This document shows, piece after piece, positions 1 through 6,908 of a stretch of DNA of 17,801 bases. Both the position numbers and the translations under genes were made by a program. The DNA is taken from NCBI GenBank assembly GCA_964600075.1, contig CAZRIE010000087.1, positions 1-17,801 of the forward strand, read 5' to 3'. The notes under the pieces are model-generated. The model worked only from the letters and a program-made list of their open reading frames with translations. It did not search any database and was not told the origin of the DNA. This stretch comes from CAZRIE01 sp964600075. GTDB lineage: Bacteria > Bacteroidota > Bacteroidia > Flavobacteriales > Flavobacteriaceae. How positions within the stretch are numbered: position 1 is the stretch's first letter; each line of letters starts with the position of its first letter.

Positions 1-47
1 CAGGAATTTAATTGGATATACATATCAAAGATCACTTTTAATAGGCG

Positions 48-55
48 TAATTTTG
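48..55 (+). promoter_or_regulatory. Putative -7 promoter element for the MarC-family gene
   Basis: TAATTTTG matches the Bacteroidota -7 consensus TAnnTTTG exactly and ends 16 nt before the ATG at 72, which would give a leader of about 10 nt. No convincing -33 TTTG lies at the expected distance, so the call rests on the -7 match and its position. Confidence 0.4.
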
Positions 56-71
56 CCGAAAATTTTAACCT

Positions 72-650
72 ATGGAGTTCCATTTCAATTTTCGGGAGAT
101 CGCTACTGCTTCTATGATACTTTTTGCGGTCATTGATATTTTGGGAAGCGTACCCGTTATTATCGGTTTGCGCAAAAAAGTGGGGCATATCCAATCTGAG
201 AAAGCCTCGGTCGTCGCAGCCGTAATCATGGTAGCCTTTTTATTCGTAGGCGAAGAAATTCTAAAATTGATCGGCATCGATGTGTATTCGTTTGCCGTGG
301 CCGGCGCATTCGTTATTTTCTTTTTGGCGATCGAAATGATTCTGGGCATAAGCCTTTACAAAGAAGATGAACCGGAGAGTGCCTCAATTGTTCCTATTGC
401 TTTTCCTCTAATTGCCGGTGCGGGAACATTGACGGCCTTGCTGTCCCTACGGGCCGAATATTATGTAGAGAACATTATCGTTGCGATTGTTGTGAACACT
501 ATTTTTGTCTATCTTGTTTTAAAGTCGTCTAAACGTATCGAAAAGGTGTTAGGGAAAAATGGCCTAAGCGTAATCAGAAAAGTTTTTGGCGTCATTTTGC
601 TCGCCATAGCGGTAAAACTTTTCGCTACGAATATCAATCAATTGTTCTAG
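72..650 (+). CDS. MarC family integral membrane protein
   Basis: A 192-residue, very hydrophobic protein of the MarC (UPF0056) family, an inner-membrane family whose substrate is unsettled; the old link to multiple antibiotic resistance is not well supported. About six membrane segments are visible. The family signature near the start of the first segment, DILGSVPVI at residues 22-30, and the central PLIAGAGTL at about 112-120 are both present. Length is close to the usual 190-210 residues. The ATG at 72 is preceded by a TAnnTTTG element and gives a normal MarC N-terminus with no extension. The next gene on the strand starts 75 nt downstream and could be a separate unit. Family assignment is confident; the transported molecule cannot be read from sequence. 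Confidence 0.93.
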   Translation: MEFHFNFREIATASMILFAVIDILGSVPVIIGLRKKVGHIQSEKASVVAAVIMVAFLFVGEEILKLIGIDVYSFAVAGAFVIFFLAIEMILGISLYKEDEPESASIVPIAFPLIAGAGTLTALLSLRAEYYVENIIVAIVVNTIFVYLVLKSSKRIEKVLGKNGLSVIRKVFGVILLAIAVKLFATNINQLF

Positions 651-725
651 CCGTACAACTCCAAATGGGGAACTAAATTTCATGTGCAAAATATGCATTA
701 ACTTTTAACGATTAATTAAAAAGTA

Positions 726-929
726 ATGAACAAAACACTCAATATAGTCTTAGTCGTAATGGCCCTGGCACTAGTAGCTTACAACGTTACAATTATTGAT
801 TTTGAAACTCCGTTTGAAGGTAAGAGTACTATTGCACTTATCGGAATCGTGGCCTCGCTTTGTGCCATAATGTTGCTATTGATCTTTCGGGCAAGCAAAA
901 AAATACAACGAAAAATAAAGGAAGATTAA
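726..929 (+). CDS. Small two-helix membrane protein, conserved type
   Basis: A 67-residue protein with two membrane segments, about residues 5-24 and 35-55, joined by a short acidic/polar linker (DFETPFEG) and ending in a lysine/arginine-rich tail that should stay in the cytoplasm. I recognise the general style as a small conserved protein of Flavobacteriaceae but know no function. The start is ATG; TAACTTTT at 699-706, one base off TAnnTTTG, sits 19 nt upstream and may be its promoter. Its stop TAA (927-929) overlaps by four bases with the stop of the convergent S41 protease gene, so there is no room for an intergenic terminator. Open frame, ATG and membrane topology argue that it is real. 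Confidence 0.75.
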   Translation: MNKTLNIVLVVMALALVAYNVTIIDFETPFEGKSTIALIGIVASLCAIMLLLIFRASKKIQRKIKED

Positions 930-2551
930 TTCTTGCTTTCGATAGCCTCAGCGTCCCCTTGTTTGACCAAAGGGTTATCAAGTTCAAGAACTTCTTGCAA
1001 CATAGTATCTTCACGGCTTTTGATCTTGGCATGTACATTGGCACCAAATAATTGTTCCGCTAGTGCAGCCTTTAGGTACAGCTTTATACTAGCCTCATAA
1101 TCATAGAAATTCATTTTCAGGTTTCGTGATATCGAATAGTCTACAAATTCTTCGAAAAGAATGTCGTCAACACGAAAATCTTCGATGAATTCCTGTTCAG
1201 CGTACCCATTGTACAGCTTTCTATCACCATCTAAATGTTCAAAAATAAAATAGGAAAGCCAACCGTAACTATCCATACTCTGAACAGCCTCTTCTTCGTT
1301 AGTTCCAATGGGCACAAATACATCGGGAATGATGCCACCTCCGCCGTAAACAACTTTGCCTTTTGGGGTCGTGAATTTTAACGAGTCGGCGACTTTAATA
1401 CTATCTACCGAAACCAGTTCACCGCTGTGGTAACGTTCTGTAAATTTTTTGTAATAATCTTTGTTTCCGTTTTTGTAGGTTTTCTGAATACTTCGCCCGG
1501 TCGGGGTATAATATCTTGAAACGGTCAGGCGAACCGCAGAACCATCTCCCAATTCCATCTCGCGCTGTACTAATCCCTTACCGAAAGAACGGCGGCCCAC
1601 GATGGTGCCTATATCGTTGTCTTGTAAGGCTCCGGCAATAATTTCGCTGGCCGATGCAGAACGTTCGTTAATCAGTACGTAGATAGGCTTATCTTCAAAA
1701 CTTCCCTTTTCGGTGGCAAATGTCTTGTCTATTTTTCCTTTTTTGTTTTTGGTGAAGAGGATTAATTTACCATCCTCCAAAAATTCATCGGCCATTTGCT
1801 CTGCTACGCCCAAATAACCCCCAGGATTATTCCGCAGGTCTAAGGTTAATTTCTGAGCGCCTTGTTTGCGTAGTTCCGATAATGCCATTTTGAATTCTCT
1901 AAAAGTTGATTCCGCAAAGCGATTTACCTTGATATAACCCATATCGTCGGTTAGCATATAATATGACTCTACACTCTTAATGGGCACTACGCCGCGTTTT
2001 ACGTTCACCGTAAAAGTCTTATCCTCATCTTTTCGGTAAACCTTGAGTTCTACAGAGCTTCCTTTTTTACCCTTCAATTTGCGAACTATAGCATCACTTG
2101 CAAGGTCTTTTCCATACAGGGTATCTTTGTCGGCCATCAAAATACGGTCTCCGGCCTTAATGCCTTTTAAATAGCTGGGGCCTTGTGGTATGGTACGAAT
2201 AACTGCAATAGTATCCTTATATGGATAAAAATTTATACCGATTCCTACAAAATCCCCTTTCATATTCTCCGAAACCCGATCCATCTCATTTTTTGGTATG
2301 TAAACAGAATGTGGGTCTAATTTTTCCAAAATCTGGTTTACCGTAACATCGACAATACTATCAGTATCGATTTCATCAACGTATTCATAATCGATGTAGT
2401 CGATGAGTCGATTAAGTTTGTCCTTTTTTGAATTTGTGGTAAAAAGTTTTTCTGGGGTATCGTTAAAATGCAGTTTGCCGCCAACAAAAATACCCACGGC
2501 AAGTGCCGCTGCAATGATGGTTGGCCAAATGTAACTGTGTTTTCGTTTCAT
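926..2551 (-). CDS. S41 family carboxy-terminal processing protease (CtpA/Prc-like)
   Basis: A 541-residue periplasmic serine protease of MEROPS family S41. An N-terminal membrane anchor or uncleaved signal covers residues 8-25. A PDZ domain spans about 98-185 (GDFVGIGINF, GIKAGDRIL). The protease core follows: LDLRNNPGGYLG at 237-248, the nucleophile region SASASE at 298-303 and FGKGLVQ at 323-329. The expected Ser/Lys pair is S300 and K325, 25 residues apart as in E. coli Prc. The C-terminal 120 residues are an acidic helical extension common in Bacteroidota homologues. Such enzymes trim or degrade envelope proteins from the C-terminus. The start ATG lies 15 nt after the stop of the dCMP deaminase gene, so the two are probably co-transcribed. 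Confidence 0.95.
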   Translation of the reverse strand: MKRKHSYIWPTIIAAALAVGIFVGGKLHFNDTPEKLFTTNSKKDKLNRLIDYIDYEYVDEIDTDSIVDVTVNQILEKLDPHSVYIPKNEMDRVSENMKGDFVGIGINFYPYKDTIAVIRTIPQGPSYLKGIKAGDRILMADKDTLYGKDLASDAIVRKLKGKKGSSVELKVYRKDEDKTFTVNVKRGVVPIKSVESYYMLTDDMGYIKVNRFAESTFREFKMALSELRKQGAQKLTLDLRNNPGGYLGVAEQMADEFLEDGKLILFTKNKKGKIDKTFATEKGSFEDKPIYVLINERSASASEIIAGALQDNDIGTIVGRRSFGKGLVQREMELGDGSAVRLTVSRYYTPTGRSIQKTYKNGNKDYYKKFTERYHSGELVSVDSIKVADSLKFTTPKGKVVYGGGGIIPDVFVPIGTNEEEAVQSMDSYGWLSYFIFEHLDGDRKLYNGYAEQEFIEDFRVDDILFEEFVDYSISRNLKMNFYDYEASIKLYLKAALAEQLFGANVHAKIKSREDTMLQEVLELDNPLVKQGDAEAIESKN

Positions 2552-2566
2552 AAAAATAAATCACTA

Positions 2567-3004
2567 TTAGGCAAAGGTCTCGATTTGGGGCATGTGCGCC
2601 AAAGCAATGCCGGCGCGTTCTAAAAATTGGAGTCCCGAATCATCTTTGTACGCCTTTTGATATACAACACGTTTAATGCCAGATTGGTGTATCAGCTTAC
2701 TACATTCACGACATGGGGACAATGTAATATAAAGGGTAGCACCCTCACAGGATTGTGTCGATGATGCGACTTTACTAATGGCGTTGGCCTCTGCGTGCAA
2801 AACATACCACTTGGTATAACCTTCTTCATCTTCGCAAACATTTTCAAAACCGGTCGGTGTTCCGTTATACCCATCGGAAATAATCATCCTATCCTTAACG
2901 ATTATAGCGCCTACCTGTTTGCGTTCACAATAGGAAAGTTTCCCCCATTCCAGTGCCATGCGCAGATAGGCTTTATCGTATTTTGCTTGCTTACCGTCTT
3001 TCAT
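2567..3004 (-). CDS. dCMP deaminase family protein
   Basis: A 145-residue zinc-dependent deaminase. The catalytic HAE motif (H70, E72) and PCREC (C98 and C101) form the zinc site of the cytidine/deoxycytidylate deaminase fold; the CERKQVGAIIV stretch at 26-36 and DGYNGTPTGFENVC at 44-57 are typical of dCMP deaminases, which convert dCMP to dUMP for dTMP synthesis. ComE operon protein 2 of Bacillus belongs to the same family. Length is normal. It sits 15 nt upstream of the S41 protease and 85 nt downstream of the HupE-like gene. TATCTTAG at 3021-3028 (minus strand), one base off TAnnTTTG and 16 nt before the ATG, is a possible promoter. dCMP specificity rather than another small deaminase activity is inferred from family resemblance. 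Confidence 0.93.
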   Translation of the reverse strand: MKDGKQAKYDKAYLRMALEWGKLSYCERKQVGAIIVKDRMIISDGYNGTPTGFENVCEDEEGYTKWYVLHAEANAISKVASSTQSCEGATLYITLSPCRECSKLIHQSGIKRVVYQKAYKDDSGLQFLERAGIALAHMPQIETFA

Positions 3005-3089
3005 TACGTAAAGAAAGTCACTAAGATACCTGCTTTCACAGGGCCTGACAATTATTAGGGGTTAATTTTAAGTGAAAATCGGTACGTCG

Positions 3090-3674
3090 TTATAAGGGGA
3101 ACGTTCGAATCAACATTGGTAGTGTAAAAAGGATAATCAAAATTGAACTAATTACGACGAAACGCATTTGTTTAATTTTCAATATATATAGGGAGATATG
3201 GGTCAACGTCAGAACCGAAAGTACAATCAGCAGCTGTGAAATTTCAATACCCGTGGCAAAACCCAACAAAGGAAAAAGTTTATCATCTTCCTCGGCCACT
3301 AGCATCCTAAAATAATTACTGAAACCAAAGCCATGTATCAGCCCGAAAAAGGTTGTTGCCAATATGTGTAGCAATAGGCTCTTATCTTGGGCGCGGGCAT
3401 TTATATAAAAGAGATTGAAAATGGCCGTTACTATGATTGTAACAGGAATCAACAATTCGACAAGTTCAACATTCATAACAAGAACATCGTAAGTGCTTAA
3501 AGCAAGTGAAAGACAATGGGCGATAGTAAACACCGTTGCCAAAACAACAACTTTTCTCCAATTTTTGAATGTAAAAGGAAGCGCTAAAGCCGCCAGAAAA
3601 AGCATATGGTCGTAGGCACTAAAATCGAGTACATGGTCGAGACCAAGTTTTATATAGAACCATAGGTTTTGCAT
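3090..3674 (-). CDS. HupE/UreJ-like membrane protein
   Basis: A 194-residue protein with six to seven membrane segments, of the HupE/UreJ type, a family implicated in nickel or cobalt uptake next to hydrogenase or urease operons. Candidate metal-binding residues characteristic of the family are present: GLDHV at 11-15 and YDHMLFL at 21-27, FTIAHCLSL at 49-57 (H53), LIHGFGFSN at 112-120 (H114) and the late EISQ at 144-147. No hydrogenase or urease gene is near, as is usual for the flavobacterial version, so its physiological metal is unknown. The ATG at 3674 is the only sensible start. It precedes dCMP deaminase on the same strand by 85 nt, so an operon is possible but not certain. Confidence 0.88.
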   Translation of the reverse strand: MQNLWFYIKLGLDHVLDFSAYDHMLFLAALALPFTFKNWRKVVVLATVFTIAHCLSLALSTYDVLVMNVELVELLIPVTIIVTAIFNLFYINARAQDKSLLLHILATTFFGLIHGFGFSNYFRMLVAEEDDKLFPLLGFATGIEISQLLIVLSVLTLTHISLYILKIKQMRFVVISSILIILFTLPMLIRTFPL

Positions 3675-3792
3675 TCCTTAAGTTTTCAGTGGGCATTTAC
3701 GGTAAGCACTTGGTTGTAAAAATTAAATTCTAGCGTCAAGCTCAAAAAAGATTGTTTGTTTAGGGATTTGTTCTTTTTATTCTTCAAAAAAT

Positions 3793-3810
3793 ACTGCCTA
3801 CTGGTACTGC
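3793..3810 (-). repeat. Dispersed 18-bp CAGT-rich repeat, copy A
   Basis: Reads GCAGTACCAGTAGGCAGT on the minus strand, differing at one of 18 positions from the copy at 13700-13717 and at three from the copy at 4603-4620. It lies in the intergenic gap just downstream of the TerB/DnaJ gene, in inverted orientation to copy B on the other side of that gene. Confidence 0.75.
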
Positions 3811-3821
3811 AAACCGACAAC

Positions 3822-4559
3822 TCAATTTGATTCCCGCTCCGATTGAATCTCTTCATACGCCTTCTGCACTTGTTTGAATTTTTCTTCCGCACCTTTTTTA
3901 ATGGCTTCGTTTTCGGTATTCACCCGATCCGGATGGTATTTTTTTGCCATAGTACGGTAGGCTTTTTTAACCTCATTATCAGTGGACGATTTTTCAATTT
4001 CAAGAATTTTATACGCATTGTTGGCCGATTTTATGAACATGGCCTTGATACTTTCAAAATCGCGAAGGGCAACTCGCAAATAGCCGGCTATCTCACGTAT
4101 CTTTTGAATTTCGGGGTTACTCACCGATCCATCGGCCTGGGCAATTCCGAATAAAAAATGCAACAGTTGCAAACGCACTTCATAGCGCGTACGTTGGTTC
4201 AAAAAAGCACATATGCGTTGCGCCGATATCTCGTGCTTTTTGTTGATTTCGTTAAAAGTTCTGAAGATGGCATTGGCTTTTTCCTTGCCATAGGTACTCA
4301 CAAAATATTGGCGCACATAATCAAGTTCGCGCTGACTTACCGTACCATCGGCCTTGATTACTATCGAACATAATGAAAGAAGGTTCAGCTCGAAATCGGC
4401 AGGGGAGACACTTTGGCGCGTCATATCTCTAAAAATAGTCTGGGCACCACTGCCACGACTGCTAAGGTTATCGATAAAGCTACCCAATAGAAACCCGAGA
4501 ATTGCACCGGGAAAACGAAATAAAAAATATCCTGCGATGGCCGCGAACCATTTGATCAT
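3822..4559 (-). CDS. DjlA-like membrane-anchored TerB + DnaJ domain protein
   Basis: A 245-residue protein in three parts. Residues 1-30 form a glycine-containing membrane anchor (GYFLFRFPGAILGFLLGS). A TerB-like helical domain follows at about 55-178; its two halves each carry an acidic ADG motif (IKADGTVSQ, AQADGSVSN). A C-terminal J domain at about 181-243 has an intact HPD at 209-211, so it should stimulate a DnaK-type ATPase at the membrane. This matches E. coli DjlA architecture. The frame stays open to a TTG at 4580, but that TTG lies inside a perfect -7 element (4578-4585), so the ATG at 4559 is chosen; it also gives the usual N-terminus beginning directly before the membrane segment. 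The gene stands alone and is bracketed by inverted 18-bp repeats. Confidence 0.92.
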   Translation of the reverse strand: MIKWFAAIAGYFLFRFPGAILGFLLGSFIDNLSSRGSGAQTIFRDMTRQSVSPADFELNLLSLCSIVIKADGTVSQRELDYVRQYFVSTYGKEKANAIFRTFNEINKKHEISAQRICAFLNQRTRYEVRLQLLHFLFGIAQADGSVSNPEIQKIREIAGYLRVALRDFESIKAMFIKSANNAYKILEIEKSSTDNEVKKAYRTMAKKYHPDRVNTENEAIKKGAEEKFKQVQKAYEEIQSERESN

Positions 4560-4577
4560 ACCGGTTGTAAATTTGTG

Positions 4578-4585
4578 CAAAGATA
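4578..4585 (-). promoter_or_regulatory. Putative -7 promoter element of the TerB/DnaJ gene
   Basis: On the minus strand the bases read TATCTTTG, a full match to TAnnTTTG, ending 18 nt before the ATG at 4559. The element overlaps the alternative TTG start, which is the main reason to reject that start. No clear -33 motif is seen. Confidence 0.5.
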
Positions 4586-4602
4586 TTAAAAGTAGACAGT
4601 AA

Positions 4603-4620
4603 GCAGTGACAGTCGGCAGT
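4603..4620 (+). repeat. Dispersed 18-bp CAGT-rich repeat, copy B
   Basis: GCAGTGACAGTCGGCAGT matches copy C (13700-13717) at 16 of 18 bases. CAGT recurs at 6-7 bp spacing from about 4597, giving a short degenerate heptad array. It lies 17 nt upstream of the -7 element of the TerB/DnaJ gene. Confidence 0.75.
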
Positions 4621-4791
4621 ATAAAAATTAGCGGGAAAAAGCAGTTTTTTTAAAAGCCCTCCCGAACTTTGAACACGACCAAAAGTAAAGTCGAACAACT
4701 ACTCTAACCTAGGCCGAAGGGTTAACGTAATACTGACTACCTATTTTCGCAACGAAACGTTAAGGCCGCTGACAAAATGCGACAAATTGAG

Positions 4792-4799
4792 TATATTTG
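4792..4799 (+). promoter_or_regulatory. Putative -7 promoter element of the bacilliredoxin gene
   Basis: TATATTTG matches TAnnTTTG exactly and ends 24 nt before the ATG at 4824, leaving a leader of about 17 nt that is A-rich (AAAATAAAAATAAAG), typical of Bacteroidota translation starts. No good -33 TTTG is visible. Confidence 0.55.
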
Positions 4800-4823
4800 T
4801 GAACGAAAATAAAAATAAAGAAT

Positions 4824-5234
4824 ATGTATCCTGCAGAATTAGTAAAACCTATGAGAGAAGACTTGGCATCGGCCGGGTTTGAAGAATTATATACGGCCGC
4901 ATCGGTCGAAAACGCTATTAATAGGGAAGGTACTACCTTGGTAGTCGTAAACTCAGTATGTGGCTGTGCCGCGGCGAATGCCAGACCAGCTGCAAAGTTG
5001 AGCCTACATAATGCCAAGAAGCCCGATAATGCCGTAACCGTTTTTGCGGGGGTAGATGTTGAGGCAGTGGACGCCGCCAGAAGTTTAATGATCCCTTTTC
5101 CACCTTCGTCACCTAGCATGGCCTTGTTCAAAGATGGTGAATTGGTGCATATGATCGAACGTCACCATATCGAGGGACGACCAGCAGAATTGATTGCCGA
5201 GAATTTGATTGGTGCCTTCGACGAATTTTGCTAA
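4824..5234 (+). CDS. BrxA/BrxB family bacilliredoxin
   Basis: A 136-residue protein of the YphP/YqiW (BrxA/BrxB) family, which removes bacillithiol from S-bacillithiolated proteins. The N-terminus MYPAELVKPMREDL is characteristic, as is the CGC active site at residues 46-48 (NSVCGCAAANARP) in a thioredoxin-like fold, followed by GVDVEAVDAAR and the PPSSPSMALF stretch. The final residue is also cysteine (C136). Length is normal. The gene forms its own unit: a perfect -7 element lies upstream and a strong hairpin plus T-rich tail lies downstream at 5286-5309. Bacillithiol synthesis occurs in many Bacteroidota, which fits; the bsh genes are not in this window. Identity is confident from the CGC motif and flanking residues. 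Confidence 0.95.
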   Translation: MYPAELVKPMREDLASAGFEELYTAASVENAINREGTTLVVVNSVCGCAAANARPAAKLSLHNAKKPDNAVTVFAGVDVEAVDAARSLMIPFPPSSPSMALFKDGELVHMIERHHIEGRPAELIAENLIGAFDEFC

Positions 5235-5249
5235 TGGCCCATCACTAAA

Positions 5250-5267
5250 CCTCTCCCATAAGAGAGG
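5250..5267 (+). other. Short hairpin downstream of bacilliredoxin gene
   Basis: CCTCTC at 5250-5255 pairs with GAGAGG at 5262-5267 around a six-base loop, 15 nt after the stop codon. It is followed by an A-rich, not a T-rich, stretch, so it is not itself a classical terminator. It resembles the CCTCC/GGAGG hairpins near 9481 and 14436-14515. Confidence 0.4.
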
Positions 5268-5285
5268 GAATAAAAAGTAGTTGTT

Positions 5286-5309
5286 AAACCGCCTGATATC
5301 AGGCGGTTT
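5286..5309 (+). terminator. Rho-independent terminator after bacilliredoxin gene
   Basis: A perfect 24-bp palindrome: AAACCGCCTGAT followed directly by its reverse complement. It folds into a GC-containing stem of about ten pairs and is followed by CTTTTTATT. The A-run before it means it could also stop transcription from the right, though no minus-strand gene ends here. Confidence 0.85.
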
Positions 5310-5401
5310 CTTTTTATTAGTGGGCTTTACTTCTTTTTTATCCTATCTTTCCTTCGTAAAAACAATCGTTGTTTTCTTTCTGAAAAATTCCTGTAGAACC
5401 T

Positions 5402-5409
5402 TATTTTTG
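5402..5409 (+). promoter_or_regulatory. Putative -7 promoter element of plsC
   Basis: TATTTTTG matches TAnnTTTG but ends only four bases before the ATG at 5414. If functional it would start transcription at or within the start codon, implying a leaderless or nearly leaderless message. Chance occurrence in a T-rich stretch is possible. Confidence 0.35.
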
Positions 5410-5413
5410 CATC

Positions 5414-6160
5414 ATGCAGAAACTATTGGCAAATCCGTTAACGGTGCTTTATCTGATTTTTTTCGGATTGTGTCTTATAGTTTTTCACCCCGTACAGTGG
5501 ATTTGCTTTAGCTGGTTCGGTTATGGGCCACATCGCGCTAGTGTAGCCGTTCAGAACCTTTGCCTTATACGCTGTACACATCTACTGGGCACCACTTACG
5601 CTTTTAACAACCCGCACAACATCCCTACAGACCGGCCATTGATTATCGTTCCGAACCATCAGAGTATGCACGATATTCCACCCATTATTTGGTTCATGCG
5701 CAAGCACCATCCTAAATTCGTGAGTAAAAAAGAGTTGGGCAAGGGCATCCCAAGTGTATCTTATAACCTAAGGCACGGGGGTTCAGCTTTAATCGACAGA
5801 AATGATAGTAAACAAGCTTTGTCAGAAATCGCTAAATTGGGGAGGTATATTGAGAAACACAACAGAAGCGCGGTTATCTTTCCCGAGGGCACGCGCAGTC
5901 GTACCGGCCATCCGAAGGCTTTTAAGGCTACGGGATTAAAACTGTTGATGAAAAACGCGCCATCGGCACTGGTGGTGCCAATCAGTATTGATAATTCATG
6001 GAAAATGCTTCGATATGGTAAATTTCCGAACGGAATAGGAAACCACATTACTTTCGAGGTTCATAAGCCCATTGAAATCAAAGAAAATTTCGATACCGTT
6101 ATCATGGAAACCGAAAAAGCGGTAGTATCAGGACTAACTTCTTTTCAATCACCAAAATGA
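5414..6160 (+). CDS. plsC: Lysophospholipid acyltransferase (1-acylglycerol-3-phosphate acyltransferase type)
   Basis: A 248-residue acyltransferase of the PlsC (LPLAT) family, which adds the second acyl chain to form phosphatidate at the inner membrane. Membrane helix at about 7-30. The catalytic HX4D motif is H82-QSMH-D87, and motif III FPEGTRSR is at 156-163; GGSALIDR at 122-129 and VVPISIDNSW at 187-196 correspond to motifs II and IV. There is no earlier in-frame ATG and the N-terminus MQKLLANPLTVLY is typical for flavobacterial homologues, so the start is secure. Its last four bases (ATGA) overlap the start of the HD-domain gene, implying translational coupling. The PlsC role is well supported by motifs; exact acceptor is not proven. 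Confidence 0.93.
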   Translation: MQKLLANPLTVLYLIFFGLCLIVFHPVQWICFSWFGYGPHRASVAVQNLCLIRCTHLLGTTYAFNNPHNIPTDRPLIIVPNHQSMHDIPPIIWFMRKHHPKFVSKKELGKGIPSVSYNLRHGGSALIDRNDSKQALSEIAKLGRYIEKHNRSAVIFPEGTRSRTGHPKAFKATGLKLLMKNAPSALVVPISIDNSWKMLRYGKFPNGIGNHITFEVHKPIEIKENFDTVIMETEKAVVSGLTSFQSPK

Positions 6161-6846
6161 CGGACTCCGAAATTATAGAGCAAACGATCGCTTTCGTAAA
6201 ACAAACCTTACAAGGTGCTGAGGGCGGTCATGATTGGTTTCATATACAAAGGGTCTTTAATAACACCTTGCTTATTGCAAAAGAAGAAAAAGTAGACATC
6301 CTCGTGGTTAGCCTTGGCGCCTTATTGCATGATATTGCCGATGCCAAATTCAACGACGGCGATGAGACCATCGGCCCGAAACTGGCGGAAGATTTTTTGA
6401 AGGCCCTAAAAGTCAAAGAAAAGACCACGAAGCATGTGGTCAAAATAATAGAGAATATTTCGTTCAAGAATTCTCTCTCGAAAAGGCCGGGCCGCCGTTT
6501 TAACTCAAAAGAACTACAGGTCGTTCAAGACGCAGATCGTTTAGATGCCCTGGGTGCCATCGGTATTGCTAGAGCTTTCAATTACGGGGGCTTTAAGAAT
6601 AGGGAGCTTTACAATCCTGAAATCGCTCCGAACCTGAAGATGACAAAAGAAGAATACAAAAAATCGACAGCGCCTACGATCAATCATTTTTACGAAAAAT
6701 TGCTTTTGTTGCAGGGTAAGATGCATACACAAACCGGTAAAAAATTGGCCGAAGAAAGACACTATTATATGTTAGACTATCTAAAGCAGTTTTACAAAGA
6801 GTGGAATCCTCTCGTGCCAGCTTCGAGAAGCACATCTTCATCTTAA
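6157..6846 (+). CDS. HD-domain phosphohydrolase (YpgQ/YedJ-like)
   Basis: A 229-residue protein with an HD metal-dependent phosphohydrolase domain. The metal ligands expected for the family are visible: H29 in HDWFHIQRV (25-33), the H58-D59 doublet in LLHDIAD, and D125 in QDADRLDALGA. Resemblance is to the YpgQ/YedJ group, for which pyrophosphohydrolase activity on nucleotides has been reported in Bacillus; the true substrate here is unknown. The ATG overlaps the plsC stop by four bases (ATGA), so the pair is almost certainly one transcript. Length is normal; the last ten residues are a low-complexity Ser/Thr-rich tail. Confidence 0.9.
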   Translation: MTDSEIIEQTIAFVKQTLQGAEGGHDWFHIQRVFNNTLLIAKEEKVDILVVSLGALLHDIADAKFNDGDETIGPKLAEDFLKALKVKEKTTKHVVKIIENISFKNSLSKRPGRRFNSKELQVVQDADRLDALGAIGIARAFNYGGFKNRELYNPEIAPNLKMTKEEYKKSTAPTINHFYEKLLLLQGKMHTQTGKKLAEERHYYMLDYLKQFYKEWNPLVPASRSTSSS

Positions 6847-6908
6847 AAAACACCAGCCCCTTTTTTAAATTTTCGTACCTTACATAGTCTGAACCTCAAC
6901 CGATTAAT

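Noticed and set aside
4560..4580. TTG start at 4580 for the TerB/DnaJ protein
   Set aside because: The TTG is part of the -7 element TATCTTTG; ATG 4559 starts directly before the conserved membrane anchor.
4722..4763. TTAACG...CGTTAA inverted repeat upstream of the bacilliredoxin gene as an operator
   Set aside because: Only six bases per arm with a 30-base spacer; chance occurrence is likely.
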